A stretch of 64,000 bases of DNA. It comes from Planctomycetaceae bacterium. GTDB taxonomy: Bacteria > Planctomycetota > Planctomycetia > Planctomycetales > Planctomycetaceae. The position numbers and the translations under genes were made by a program. The DNA lies in the NCBI GenBank assembly GCA_024742875.1, contig JANSXP010000001.1:310001-374000 (forward strand), written 5' to 3'. Shown here in pieces: positions 20,359-29,964 of the stretch (the first letter of the stretch is position 1; the number at the start of each line of letters is the position of its first letter). Under the pieces are notes generated by a model. It was not told the DNA's origin and searched no databases. It was given only the letters and a program-made list of their open reading frames with translations.

Positions 20359-23300
20359 ATGAAATCGTCGCTGTGTTTTCTGTTGACCGGTGCTCTGGTG
20401 GGATCCTCGGCGATGGCGGGCGGGCCTGAACGGGCTGCCGATTTGCTAAAACAGTCCGGCATTTCGGCCGGCTTTTTTGTGCATCTGGGAGCGGGAGACG
20501 GCTCTTTGACGGCCGCCCTGCGGAGCCACGAATCGATTCAGGTACACGGACTGGTGCGGAATCCCGACTTGCTCGATATGGCCCGAACGACGGTGCAGCA
20601 GCAGGGCGTTTATGGCCACGTGGCCGTGGATCTGCTGACCGGACGGCAACTGCCCTATGTGGACAACCTGGTCAATCTGCTTGTGGCCGAACAACTGGGT
20701 GAGGTGTCGGAACAGGAGGTTCTCAGAGTGCTGGTGCCCAATGGTGTCGCCTTGATTGGTCCTGCCGGACAGCGACGGAAGATTGTCAAGCCACGGCCGG
20801 AGAACATCGACGAATGGTCCCACTATCTGCACGATGCCAGCGGCAACTCGGTTGCCCACGATGATGTGGTGGGCCCACCCCGGCATCTGCAGTGGGTGGG
20901 CAGTCCGCGGTGGTCACGCCATCACGACCGCATGGCCAGCATGAGCGCTCTGGTGTCCACCAATGGCCGCATGTTTTACATCATGGACGAGGGAAGTCGC
21001 GTGTCGATTCAGCTGCCACCCAAATGGAAGCTGATCGCCCGTGATGCCTTCAATGGCTCGGTGCTGTGGAAGCGTGAGATTCCGACATGGCAAAGTCATC
21101 TGTGGCCTCTGAAAAGTGGTCCGACGCAGTTGAGTCGTCGCCTGGTGTCCAGCGATGATCGTGTGTTCGTCACACTGGGAATTGATGCGCCACTCACCGC
21201 ACTGGATGCAGCCACCGGTGACGTCATGGTCACCTACGAAGGATCAGATGCGACCGAAGAAATTATCCATCAGGACGGACTGCTGTTTCTGGTGGTGCGC
21301 AAAGGCAAAGCCGAACTGGCCGACTACACACCCCTGAATGGGCGTACGGGCGATCAGGCCAAAGTGCGTGAACTGTTTTGGAACGAGGAACCACGAGTGG
21401 TGATGGCGTTTGAGGCAGCCAGTGGTCGACAGCTGTGGGCTCGACGAACCAAAGTGGCCCCTTTAACGATTGCCGCAGGTGACGGTCGAGTGGTGTTTCA
21501 CGACGGCGAAAAGGTTGTGTGCGTGGATCAGCAAACGGGAGAACCTGTGTGGACATCCCAGCCCGTCACGCGTCGTAAAACGTTTACATTCAACTTCGGC
21601 CCGCGCCTGGTGGTTTGGCAGGATGTTGTGCTGTACGCCGGGGGCGACGGCAATATGGTCAGCCTCGATGCGGCCTCCGGCGAAGAACTGTGGACAGCCA
21701 AACATCCCAACTCGGGTTATCAGTCGCCTCAGGACCTGATGGTGCTCAACGGACTGGTCTGGTGTGCGCCGACCACTTCCGGCAAAGACAGCGGAGTGTT
21801 TACCGGTCGTGATCCGCGGACAGGAGAAGTGCAGAAAGAATTCAAGCCCGATGTGGATACCTACTGGTTCCATCATCGCTGCTACATTGCCAAAGCAACC
21901 GACAACTTTCTGATGCCCTCACGCACGGGCATCGAATTTGTGGACCCTGAAAAAGAGCACTGGGACATTCATCACTGGGTTCGCGGAGGTTGTCTGTACG
22001 GAGTGATGCCATGCAACGGCCTGACCTATGCGCCGCCGCACAACTGCGCGTGCTATCCGGAAGCCAAATTGTTTGGCTTCAACGCTTTGGCGCCGTATGC
22101 CAGCACACGCCCCGTGCCCGGCAAAGTGCCTGATACGGGACGTCTGCAGAAAGGCGCTGCTTACCGGGATGGTCTGGATGGCGTGAGCGCAGACCGAGAC
22201 GACTGGCCCACTTATCGGGGCGACATGGGCCGCAACGGCACAACGCGGGAACAGGTGAATGCCGCCATCAGCCGTCGATGGGAAACGGAACTCGGTGGAC
22301 GCATCACGCCGCCAGTTATCTCGGAAGGACGTGTGTACGTCGCTCAAACAGATCGCCATACCCTGCACGCGCTGAACGAAGACACCGGGGACACCCTCTG
22401 GACGTACACCATTGGAGCACGTATTGACTCACCTCCCACCATCGAACAGGGACGCGTCGTGTTCGGTGGTGCGGACGGCTGGGTGTACTGTCTGCGGGCG
22501 TCCACCGGACAGCTTGCCTGGCGATATCGGGCCGCCCCGCTGGATCGCCGCACCATGGCGTTTGAGCAGTTGGAGTCCCTGTGGCCCGTCCACGGCAGCG
22601 TGCTGATTCGGCAGGGGGTGATCTTCTGCGTGGCTGGTCGGTCGAACTTTCTGGATGGCGGCCTGCGGATGCTGCGACTGGACCTGAAGACCGGGGAGAA
22701 GCTGTCTGAGACCATCATGGATGAAACCAATCCAGAAACCGGCAACAACCTGCAGGAGGTGTTGCAGGTGCTGCAGATGCCGGTTGGCCTGCCTGATATC
22801 CTCAGCGCGGACGAAGACTATCTGTACATGAAATCGCAGAAGTTCGACTTTGAGGGGAATCGTCTGGAAATCGGACCCAACTCCGGAGACTTTGCCACCC
22901 AGGCCTCCAAACATCGAGGCAAAGGCGCTCATCTGTTTGCACCGATGGGCTATCTGGATGACACATGGTTTCATCGTTCTTACTGGGTCATGGGGCAAAG
23001 CTTTGCGGGCGGGCACGCGGGCTACTATCAGGCGGGCCGTTTCGCGCCATCGGGGCGTCTGCTGGTGAACGGCAACGGCTACACGTATGGCTATGGACGC
23101 AAGCCGGAATACCTGCGGTGGACGACCACCCTTGAGCATCAGCTGTTTGCCGCATCGCCCGAAGCGCCCGAAATTCCCGAAGGCTTTCTGAATAAAGGCA
23201 AACGTCCATCAGGAGCCGGCAGCGCGGTCACTTTTGGCCGGCCGCCCTCATTGAATCCCAGGGGCAAGCCCATCACCGTGGAGGCCTGGATGACGTCCAC

Positions 23301-24234
23301 GCGTCCGAAAGGCACGATCATCGCCCGTGGCGGCCCCACGGATGGTTTTGCGCTGACGCTGGAAGGCGGTCAACCCTGCTGGCACGTGCGCTCAGGTGGT
23401 GCGCTGAAGACAGTCAGGGGTAAACAGCGGATCGTTGGCGGCTGGCATCACTTGGCAGGGGTGCTGCAGGCCGATCTGACCATGACTTTGTATGTTGATG
23501 GTAAAGCAGTGGCTTCTGCAGAGGCTCCCGGGTTACTGAAAAATGATCCCGTGCAGGGGCTGGAAGTGGGGGCCGACAATCAGACGGCCGTTGGCGAATA
23601 CCAGTCGCCAAACGGACTGACGGGAATCGTGGATGAAGTGCGGCTGTATTTCACTGCGGCGACCGCGGAGCAAATTGCCGCACGCTATGCGGCGGGTGAT
23701 GAACTGAGCCCGGAACCGGTGCTGGTCGTGGGCTTTGATGATGAGTCCGCACGGGATCTGTCGACCTACCGGAACAATGGCACGCTGCAGGGAGCGAAAG
23801 TGGTTGCCGGCAAGCAGGGCTGGGGAGTGCAGTTCACCGCGCGGGTGAAAAAGGGCAAAGCGTCCACAGCCAAATCCGGCAACAGCCTCGTGAAGCCCAA
23901 ATGGACGGCCGACATCCCGATTTACGTGCGGGCGATGGTTCTGGGCGGACAGAATCTGTTTGTCGTTGGTCCGCCGGACACCATTGACGAAGAATCCACG
24001 TTTCAGCAACTGACCGAAAAAGACCCTCAGGTGCAGCAGTTGCTGCTGTCGCAGGATGAAATTCTGGAGGGCAGGGACGGCAGCCTCTTGCTGGCTGTTG
24101 ACATCGACACCGGTGAGATTGAGCGACGCATTGAGCTGCCACAACTGCCTGCGTGGGATGGGCTGGCGGGGGCCAATGGCTGTTTGTATCTGTCGACAAA
24201 AGACGGACGCGTAATCTGTTTCGCGGGCGAATAA
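20359..24234 (+). CDS. secreted PQQ-type propeller protein with methyltransferase-like and LamG domains
   Basis: This is a 1291-residue exported protein (signal peptide MKSSLCFLLTGALVGSSAMA). Residues about 25-140 look like a class I SAM-methyltransferase fold (VHLGAGDGSLTAAL as motif I, then LVAEQLGEVSEQEVLRVLVP). Next come two blocks of PQQ-dehydrogenase-like blades with repeated Ala-x-[Asp/Asn]-x-x-[Ser/Thr]-Gly-x-x-x-Trp turns (TGDTLWTYT, GSVLWKREIP, SGRQLWARRT, TGEPVWTSQ). Residues about 957-1098 form a LamG/concanavalin jellyroll (ITVEAWMTSTRPKG, GWHHLAGVLQ, LYVDGKAVASA, GIVDEVRLYF), and one further blade closes the protein. Catalytic function is unknown. AGAGGA lies 11 bases before the ATG. 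Confidence 0.8.
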   Translation: MKSSLCFLLTGALVGSSAMAGGPERAADLLKQSGISAGFFVHLGAGDGSLTAALRSHESIQVHGLVRNPDLLDMARTTVQQQGVYGHVAVDLLTGRQLPYVDNLVNLLVAEQLGEVSEQEVLRVLVPNGVALIGPAGQRRKIVKPRPENIDEWSHYLHDASGNSVAHDDVVGPPRHLQWVGSPRWSRHHDRMASMSALVSTNGRMFYIMDEGSRVSIQLPPKWKLIARDAFNGSVLWKREIPTWQSHLWPLKSGPTQLSRRLVSSDDRVFVTLGIDAPLTALDAATGDVMVTYEGSDATEEIIHQDGLLFLVVRKGKAELADYTPLNGRTGDQAKVRELFWNEEPRVVMAFEAASGRQLWARRTKVAPLTIAAGDGRVVFHDGEKVVCVDQQTGEPVWTSQPVTRRKTFTFNFGPRLVVWQDVVLYAGGDGNMVSLDAASGEELWTAKHPNSGYQSPQDLMVLNGLVWCAPTTSGKDSGVFTGRDPRTGEVQKEFKPDVDTYWFHHRCYIAKATDNFLMPSRTGIEFVDPEKEHWDIHHWVRGGCLYGVMPCNGLTYAPPHNCACYPEAKLFGFNALAPYASTRPVPGKVPDTGRLQKGAAYRDGLDGVSADRDDWPTYRGDMGRNGTTREQVNAAISRRWETELGGRITPPVISEGRVYVAQTDRHTLHALNEDTGDTLWTYTIGARIDSPPTIEQGRVVFGGADGWVYCLRASTGQLAWRYRAAPLDRRTMAFEQLESLWPVHGSVLIRQGVIFCVAGRSNFLDGGLRMLRLDLKTGEKLSETIMDETNPETGNNLQEVLQVLQMPVGLPDILSADEDYLYMKSQKFDFEGNRLEIGPNSGDFATQASKHRGKGAHLFAPMGYLDDTWFHRSYWVMGQSFAGGHAGYYQAGRFAPSGRLLVNGNGYTYGYGRKPEYLRWTTTLEHQLFAASPEAPEIPEGFLNKGKRPSGAGSAVTFGRPPSLNPRGKPITVEAWMTSTRPKGTIIARGGPTDGFALTLEGGQPCWHVRSGGALKTVRGKQRIVGGWHHLAGVLQADLTMTLYVDGKAVASAEAPGLLKNDPVQGLEVGADNQTAVGEYQSPNGLTGIVDEVRLYFTAATAEQIAARYAAGDELSPEPVLVVGFDDESARDLSTYRNNGTLQGAKVVAGKQGWGVQFTARVKKGKASTAKSGNSLVKPKWTADIPIYVRAMVLGGQNLFVVGPPDTIDEESTFQQLTEKDPQVQQLLLSQDEILEGRDGSLLLAVDIDTGEIERRIELPQLPAWDGLAGANGCLYLSTKDGRVICFAGE

Positions 24235-24477
24235 CAGACTGTGCCGACGTGTCACCGTCAGCCGAACCGACAGGTTGCAGCTGTATCACGTGGCGCGATT
24301 GTTCAGCACTTAGCGAATGTAGGCGACTTGACGCTGCGTGAAAAATGCAGGTAGGGCCGCGCTGAGCCCGTACGGCAACCTATGTTTCCGCAATGCATCT
24401 GGTCCGCGCCGTCGCGCTATCACGCTTATGTGGTCTGTGGATCAGTGACGTCTGTCATCATATTTCGGGCCCAATTC

Positions 24478-25707
24478 ATGTCGACTGTCGAAACTCCCAC
24501 GGCACCAGCCGCTCAGGAAACCTGTCCCCGCTGCCACACAACCGAGCCATGGGGCCAAAGTTCGTGGTGCCCCGTGTGCAATTATTATCCTGTGGTCGAT
24601 GCGGGAGCCGCTGAGGGACAATCATGGTCGGAAGACCTGCCGGAGACACCTCAGGAAGAGGTCGATAACCGCACTGCGCTGGAATCCATTCCGGGCTGGT
24701 TCTGGGGCATGCTGGTTGGCGTTGTGGTTATTGCCGTGGCCAGCGTTGGCGTCCGAATGTCATTCGCCGAAGACGAAGGCACACGCGGTCTGATTGCGCT
24801 GATCCAGTTGAGCGTTGGTTTGGTGTCGATGATCACCGCCCACGGAATTGCCTCAAAGCTGGCCTTTGCGACGGATCGCCGTACGAATTTCAATGACGTG
24901 CTGCTGTCGTGGTTCAGCATCTGGCAACCGACGATCGGCCGTCTGCCGGCCAGTTACAAGCAGGTCTGGGCGGCGATCTGGGGGGCAATCGCCGTCATCA
25001 CCGCGACTACGATCATTGGCGGGATCGATTACAGTGCGCCGTTTCGCACCCACAAGAAGCCGGATTTGAAACCCATGAACGTCATCGGCAAAGTGGCGGG
25101 AGCCGCTCGCGCCGGTGCGGCCAACGCAGAAAAGAAGGATCTGGATGAGGCCTTTGGCGATCTGGCCTCCGAAGTGGAAGCCGCTGAAGAAGCGATGGGC
25201 GGCATCGAAGACGGGCCCGCCAAATCCATCGAAGACGCACTCAACGAAGTGGGCGACATGGACGAAAAACTAAACGGCCTCAAAGACAACCTGGATGCTG
25301 ACGGCATTTCCTCACTGGAAGACGCCAAAAACCGGAAGCCGGAACGTGATCTGGAATGCTTCGTGTACGGTGTCGTGATTGATGAGAAAAAGGCTCCCGT
25401 CGCGCTTCTGTTTGCTGCCAATACACGAGGGCAGGATCAGCACGTGGCGGAAATCAAAGCCGAGGATATCCCGAAGAAAAAGTTTCGCGACATCGCGCTG
25501 ACGCTCTACAGGAAGGTGCAGCGAAATTCCGAAGTCCCAACCACCCGCGAAGCTGTGTGGGTGAAGCCGGACGTCTATTGTCGGCTGAAGTTCGTTGACT
25601 TTTCCAAAGAGGGTGAGCTCAACGGAGCCGTGTTTGATGCTGTGGTGGTCAATCAGCGGAGCAGTCGCGACGCGGCCTCCAGTCTGCGGAGCCGCCAGTT
25701 GCAGTAG
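24478..25707 (+). CDS. zinc-ribbon membrane protein with a DNA-ligase-OB-like C-terminus
   Basis: This is a 409-residue protein. An N-terminal zinc ribbon (CPRCHTTEPWGQ, then WCPVC) precedes three predicted membrane helices near residues 72-90, 103-125 and 160-180. An acidic, Ala/Glu-rich coiled-coil region (residues about 200-295) follows. The last 110 residues (CFVYGVVIDEKKAPVALLFA, then REAVWVKPDVYCRLKFVDFS) resemble the OB-fold domain that ends ATP-dependent DNA ligases of the LigD type, but no adenylation domain or KxDG motif is present, so it cannot be a ligase by itself. The ATG at 24478 is chosen over an upstream in-frame start at 24382. Function unknown. Confidence 0.6.
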   Translation: MSTVETPTAPAAQETCPRCHTTEPWGQSSWCPVCNYYPVVDAGAAEGQSWSEDLPETPQEEVDNRTALESIPGWFWGMLVGVVVIAVASVGVRMSFAEDEGTRGLIALIQLSVGLVSMITAHGIASKLAFATDRRTNFNDVLLSWFSIWQPTIGRLPASYKQVWAAIWGAIAVITATTIIGGIDYSAPFRTHKKPDLKPMNVIGKVAGAARAGAANAEKKDLDEAFGDLASEVEAAEEAMGGIEDGPAKSIEDALNEVGDMDEKLNGLKDNLDADGISSLEDAKNRKPERDLECFVYGVVIDEKKAPVALLFAANTRGQDQHVAEIKAEDIPKKKFRDIALTLYRKVQRNSEVPTTREAVWVKPDVYCRLKFVDFSKEGELNGAVFDAVVVNQRSSRDAASSLRSRQLQ

Positions 25708-25753
25708 CTCATGCCGCAGCGCGTTGTACGTCTGGACTTCTGTGCGGGAGCCG

Positions 25754-26794
25754 TTAGTCCCAGCGGAACGTCACAATCGCAATTGTAAAGCTGAGGCTTC
25801 CCCACACAACGATCAACAGCAGCGAAGGCGCGACGGCCAGCAGGCCGGCGCCTTCCAGCATGACCATCCGCAGGGAGCGGATCACCGGGGTCAGCGGCAG
25901 CAGACTGATCACCGGCTGGGCGATCTCCGGAAAACGGTCGGGCGAAAAGAAGATGCCTGATCCAATCCACATGGGGACCATCACGAGATTCATGAGTCCG
26001 GAAACGGCTTCCACCGTTTTTGCCCGACTGGCCACCAGCAGTCCGATGCCGCCAAACTGCAGTGAGGCAATGATGACAATCAACCCCACCAGCAGATAGC
26101 TGCCCTGGCTGACGACGCCGAACAGCAGCCACGCGATAAACAGGATGAACAGCGTTTCAGGAATCATGAACAGCAGGCGGCTGCCCATCATAGCGGCCAG
26201 AAAATGGGGCCGCTTCATGGGCGTTCCCATATACCGTTTGAGCAGCTGTCGAATTCTCATATCCGTTACAGCAAAGCCGACACCCCACAGTCCGCCTCCC
26301 ATCAGTCCCATGCCGATCAGGCCGGGAATCAGAAAGTCGATATAGCGACTGCCCGCTTCGTCCATTTCCACGTCGCTGGTGCTGACCACATTTTTCCTTC
26401 CGGCCGCCGTCTGCAGGACATCATCGGCAGAGTTTCGAGCCAGCAGGCTGCCAGGTCGCGTGGGATCAAATGTGTAGTTGTATTCACCGGTGACGTCGCT
26501 GGCAGCGATCACCAGTTCAGTTTTGCCCACCCGCAGTCGTCGCTGCGCTTCGCCAACTGGAGAGACGGTCACTTTGAATCGCTCATCACTCTGCAGCGAG
26601 GCCGTGATCGATTCCGACAGTGCGCCCTGTTCGACATCGACAAGAATGGTCTCCACGCGGTCACTGCGAAACGCCAGCCCCAGCGCAACAATCATCACAA
26701 GAGGAAAAATGAACACCCAGAAAATGGCTTCCGGTGTGCGCCACGTTTCTCGCACGCGGCAGATCAGAAGTTGCCAGAAAGGATGAGGATTCAT
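25754..26794 (-). CDS. ABC-2 type transporter permease
   Basis: This membrane subunit of 346 residues belongs to the ABC-2 family. An N-terminal helix (AIFWVFIFPLVMIVALGLAF) is followed by a large extracytoplasmic domain (residues about 45-155) and then five or six membrane helices (IPGLIGMGLMGGGLWGVGFA, LFILFIAWLLFGVV, LLVGLIVIIASLQFGGIGLL, SLSFTIAIVTF). This arrangement is typical of drug or lipid exporters of the DrrB/YadH kind. Its start overlaps the stop of the ATPase gene by four bases, so the two are translated together. The substrate cannot be told. Confidence 0.9.
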   Translation of the reverse strand: MNPHPFWQLLICRVRETWRTPEAIFWVFIFPLVMIVALGLAFRSDRVETILVDVEQGALSESITASLQSDERFKVTVSPVGEAQRRLRVGKTELVIAASDVTGEYNYTFDPTRPGSLLARNSADDVLQTAAGRKNVVSTSDVEMDEAGSRYIDFLIPGLIGMGLMGGGLWGVGFAVTDMRIRQLLKRYMGTPMKRPHFLAAMMGSRLLFMIPETLFILFIAWLLFGVVSQGSYLLVGLIVIIASLQFGGIGLLVASRAKTVEAVSGLMNLVMVPMWIGSGIFFSPDRFPEIAQPVISLLPLTPVIRSLRMVMLEGAGLLAVAPSLLLIVVWGSLSFTIAIVTFRWD

Positions 26795-27738
26795 GCTGAG
26801 ACCTCCGCCGTTTCTTCCAGGTGTCGACCGGTCAGGCTCACGAACACATCTTCCAGTGTCGCCTGTCGGGTGCTGAGGCTGGTCAGCGTCAAACCATCTG
26901 CCTCGATGCGATCCAGCAGGGCGGGAATGGCGATGTGAACCTGCTCCACAGACAGGCTGTGAACGCTCCCTTCTTTGGCCACCGCCGTGACGCCAGGCAG
27001 ATCGGCTCCAAACGATTCGGAAAGCGTGTCTCCAGCGACCGAGAATTCGACGAAGTGTTCAGCCGCCAGGCCGGCGATCAGATTGCGGGGGGTGTCCAGT
27101 GCGAGGATCTTTCCATAATCAAAAATGGCCACGCGATCACACAGCCGTTCTGCCTCATCCATATAGTGCGTGGTGAGCATGACCGTGCCGCCCGTGGCCT
27201 GGAAGTCGGAAATGACGCCCCACAGTTCGCGACGCGAAGCCGGGTCCAGACCCGTCGTGGGTTCGTCCAGAAACAGCAGTCTGGGATTACCGACCAGCGC
27301 TGTGGCTACCGCCACGCGCTGCTTTTGTCCGCCGGAGAGATGCTTCAGGCGGCTGTCTGCCTTCTCTCCCAGAGATACGCGATCCATGGCCTGCTCGGCC
27401 GACAGTCCCTCACGGTAAAAGCTGCGAAACAGGGTGAGTGTTTCCAGAACGGTCAGCTTTTCGGAAAGCCGCGTCTCCTGCAGGGTCAGTCCAATCTCCT
27501 CACGAATGGCAGCAGCGTCACTGTCCCACGATTTCCCCAGCACGCGGGCTGTGCCTTCGGTGGGGGGCAGCAGGCCTTCCAGGATCTCAATGGTCGTTGT
27601 TTTGCCAGCGCCATTGGGGCCCAGCACACCAAAACACTCCCCCTGTTCGACAGCCAGATCGATGCCTCGCAGTGCTTCGACCGGAGGTGACGACGGATAC
27701 GTCTTCTTCAGACCTTCACATTCAATTGCATACGGCAT
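26791..27738 (-). CDS. ABC transporter ATP-binding protein
   Basis: This 315-residue ATPase partners the permease encoded immediately downstream. Walker A is GPNGAGKTTT, the signature motif is LSGGQKQR, and Walker B reads LLFLDEPTTGLDP. The H-loop is present as TTHYMDEAERLCDR. The last 90 residues form the extra domain common in DrrA-type exporter ATPases (VTAVAKEGSVHSLSV, then LTSLSTRQATLEDVFVSLTG). The four-base overlap with the permease indicates an operon. Confidence 0.93.
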   Translation of the reverse strand: MPYAIECEGLKKTYPSSPPVEALRGIDLAVEQGECFGVLGPNGAGKTTTIEILEGLLPPTEGTARVLGKSWDSDAAAIREEIGLTLQETRLSEKLTVLETLTLFRSFYREGLSAEQAMDRVSLGEKADSRLKHLSGGQKQRVAVATALVGNPRLLFLDEPTTGLDPASRRELWGVISDFQATGGTVMLTTHYMDEAERLCDRVAIFDYGKILALDTPRNLIAGLAAEHFVEFSVAGDTLSESFGADLPGVTAVAKEGSVHSLSVEQVHIAIPALLDRIEADGLTLTSLSTRQATLEDVFVSLTGRHLEETAEVSA

Positions 27739-27834
27739 CGAGTGTTCCCTGGTTGCTGCGAATTTCAGTCAGAGGATCGTAGGCAGACAGCGGGCGCCGA
27801 CCACCAGTGTGATCATTCCGCCCGCCCCAGTGTG

Positions 27835-28821
27835 TCAGGACTTTCTGTCGAGCACAAACAGTCCGCAAATCGAGAGAGCAATTCCCACAACCAGCGGCGT
27901 GGAAACTGCTTCACCGAAGATCAGGACAGCGGCAATCGCACACATCGCGTTTTGTGATGCGTTAATCACGTTGACCTGGCTGATGTTCATCAGCTTCAGT
28001 GCGTTGGTGATGCAGAAGAAGGCAAACGCATTGCAGATTCCGGCAGCCAGCATCATGCTCCATTCCGGCAGTGTGATGGCGGCAATGCGATCGGGGCCCA
28101 GTAAAACCAGGCCAATTGCCGTGAGGCTGATCAGCCCTGTCGAACTGTAAATGATGAGCATCGATTCGATCGGCAGCAGGTCGCGGGAAACACGACGAAT
28201 GACGACTCCGTTAACGCCGTACGACAACCCGGAAATGATTGCCATCATCACGCCCAACCAGGCCACCACATGAGGCGATGTCTCCTGCGAGGCATTCAGT
28301 GTTGCCGCCCAGGAAAGCAGGATGATGGCGATCGTCATGATGGCCATCGACAGGATCGTCCGCAGCGACACGCTGTCACCGAGGAATGCTCTGCCCAGCC
28401 CCGCTCCTGTGCAGATGATGAAGGCAAAAACCAGAGGGACGGCGATCGCCAGTCCCACATGAATCAACGCAATCTGGAAACCCAGGTTGCCCCCAAACTG
28501 CATCACAAAAGCGGCGACGATCAGTGCCGGAATCGGACGGCGAGTGGGGTAAAACGGCTCCGCACGTCGCCATCGCCGCGTCAGCAGAAATATCGACAGC
28601 ACGACCGTCGGCAGTGCTTTCATTGCGGTCACCCACACGGCCCAGGAGAGCGTTTCATCGCGGCCGGACAGGCCCCGCAGCGACAGATTTGCGGCTGAGT
28701 AGCCAACAGCCGAGAGGGCTCCGAGCATCACCCCCCGTCTGCGGACGCTACTGTCAGGCTGCTCGGCGGGCGTGTCGGCGGGCGCGGGGGCGTTCGGTGT
28801 CTGGTGAGGGGAGTGGGCCAC
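27835..28821 (-). CDS. EamA/DMT-family transporter
   Basis: This polytopic protein has about ten hydrophobic helices in two EamA-like halves (ALSAVGYSAANLSLRGLSG; ALIVAAFVMQFGGNLGFQIA; VPLVFAFIICTGAGLG; AIISGLSYGVNGVVI; AAGICNAFAFFCITNALKLM; GIALSICGLFVLDRK). Members export or import small metabolites such as amino acids or nucleobases; the substrate is unknown. The N-terminus before the first helix is Pro/Ala-rich. Starts are a GTG at 28821, a TTG at 28872 or an ATG at 28728, none with a convincing ribosome site, so the first 30-50 residues are uncertain. Confidence 0.8.
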   Translation of the reverse strand: MAHSPHQTPNAPAPADTPAEQPDSSVRRRGVMLGALSAVGYSAANLSLRGLSGRDETLSWAVWVTAMKALPTVVLSIFLLTRRWRRAEPFYPTRRPIPALIVAAFVMQFGGNLGFQIALIHVGLAIAVPLVFAFIICTGAGLGRAFLGDSVSLRTILSMAIMTIAIILLSWAATLNASQETSPHVVAWLGVMMAIISGLSYGVNGVVIRRVSRDLLPIESMLIIYSSTGLISLTAIGLVLLGPDRIAAITLPEWSMMLAAGICNAFAFFCITNALKLMNISQVNVINASQNAMCAIAAVLIFGEAVSTPLVVGIALSICGLFVLDRKS

Positions 28822-29033
28822 GGTTCTGGTTGGCGATTGCTGAGCAACTGCCAGGCAAAGCGGCAGTCGCAAACAGTCGCAGGAAAAAAAAACGCAAACA
28901 GCGCTTCATTGGGGTGATGAAAATGTGACGATGGTGTCAGATCTGTGCGGAGCGTTGCAACAGTTTCACGGCTGATCGCCCTGAGGCTGGCACGAAGCAT
29001 CGACAGGGAGGGAGTATCACAACGGGCCGTCGT

Positions 29034-29669
29034 TCAACAGGTCTCCGGTTGCAGAATATCGAGTATTTCTTCAGGGTGGTCGACAACAAAGGTAGGCTGC
29101 TCCGATCGCAGCAGTTCCTCGCTGTTGAGCCCCCACGTGACCGACGCAATATCCAGGCCTGCGGCGCGGGCCGCCTCAATGTCCCGCACTTCGTCGCCGA
29201 TGTACAGCACGTCAGGCGGTCTGACGCCGCACTGTGACATCGCTTTCCTGATGCGTCGTTCCTTCCCGAAAATACGTGATGTCCCGCTGACGTAGTCGAA
29301 GACATCGGCAATGTGATTGGCGTCCAGACACGCCTGAATCGTCTGCGTGTCGTTTGAAGACACGATTCCCTGCGCGACGCCTCTGCCGGCAGCTTCGCGG
29401 ACAGTCCTGGCGATTCCCGTGTTCAGTCGGACTTCGGGGGCCAGTCTGCGAAGCTCTCGCAGGAATGTGTTGAAGGCAAATGGCACATGCCGAGCGGCGA
29501 CATTGTGCGTCTTCAGGAACTCTCTTATCCCCATGCCGCGGACGGCATCCGGATCGCTGATGGGACGAAAACTGCGTTTCGCGGCCATGCGGTTGTAAAT
29601 GCCAAGAGCGATGCTCAACGTGTCGGCCAGAGTGCCGTCAAAATCCCAGAGCAGCAGCTTGTAGTTCAT
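29034..29669 (-). CDS. HAD-superfamily phosphatase, phosphoglycolate-phosphatase-like
   Basis: This is a 211-residue haloacid dehalogenase hydrolase. Motif I is LLWDFDGTLADT with the nucleophilic Asp, motif II GIVSSNDTQT, motif III Lys in FGKERRIRKAM, and motif IV VLYIGDEVRDIEAARAAG. A helical cap of type C1 sits between motifs I and II. This set fits the Gph/PGP group, which removes phosphate from 2-phosphoglycolate or similar small metabolites; the substrate is not determined by sequence. The small gene upstream overlaps its first 32 bases, so the two are probably translationally coupled. Confidence 0.85.
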   Translation of the reverse strand: MNYKLLLWDFDGTLADTLSIALGIYNRMAAKRSFRPISDPDAVRGMGIREFLKTHNVAARHVPFAFNTFLRELRRLAPEVRLNTGIARTVREAAGRGVAQGIVSSNDTQTIQACLDANHIADVFDYVSGTSRIFGKERRIRKAMSQCGVRPPDVLYIGDEVRDIEAARAAGLDIASVTWGLNSEELLRSEQPTFVVDHPEEILDILQPETC

Positions 29670-29895
29670 GGCGGAAGACAGAGTGGGGCAGAATCAGTTC
29701 TGTGCCCATCATACCCAGCCCTTGCGGCAGAACGCGACGCAATTGTTGCCCGATCCGGAAGGCGGCCGATTCCTCGATCTCGCTGCACGATTTGCCCAGT
29801 CGCGGAGTGTTGGGCATGCCCACGCAGGCACGTCCTGCGTGGTCTCCTGAGAGCAGTCTGAAGTAGATGCAGTTGGCGTCTTTTGGTCGGATCAC
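29638..29895 (-). CDS. small conserved-looking hypothetical protein (85 aa)
   Basis: This 85-residue frame begins with GTG and reads NCIYFRLLSGDHAGRACVGM, then PRLGKSCSEIEESAAFRIGQ and GLGMMGTELILPHS. The composition is that of a folded protein rather than of a shadow, with no Arg/Ser/Pro excess. It lies on the same strand as the LuxR gene upstream and overlaps the HAD phosphatase start by 32 bases. The frame stays open upstream as far as the LuxR stop, but there is no other recognisable start codon. I do not recognise a family. No Shine-Dalgarno sequence is evident. Confidence 0.55.
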   Translation of the reverse strand: MIRPKDANCIYFRLLSGDHAGRACVGMPNTPRLGKSCSEIEESAAFRIGQQLRRVLPQGLGMMGTELILPHSVFRHELQAAALGF

Positions 29896-29964
29896 CGGGG
29901 GAAGCGGGAAACGACGCCCATCGGGATCGATTCGCTGAGCCGTGGAGGCGACCGAAACTGTGAT

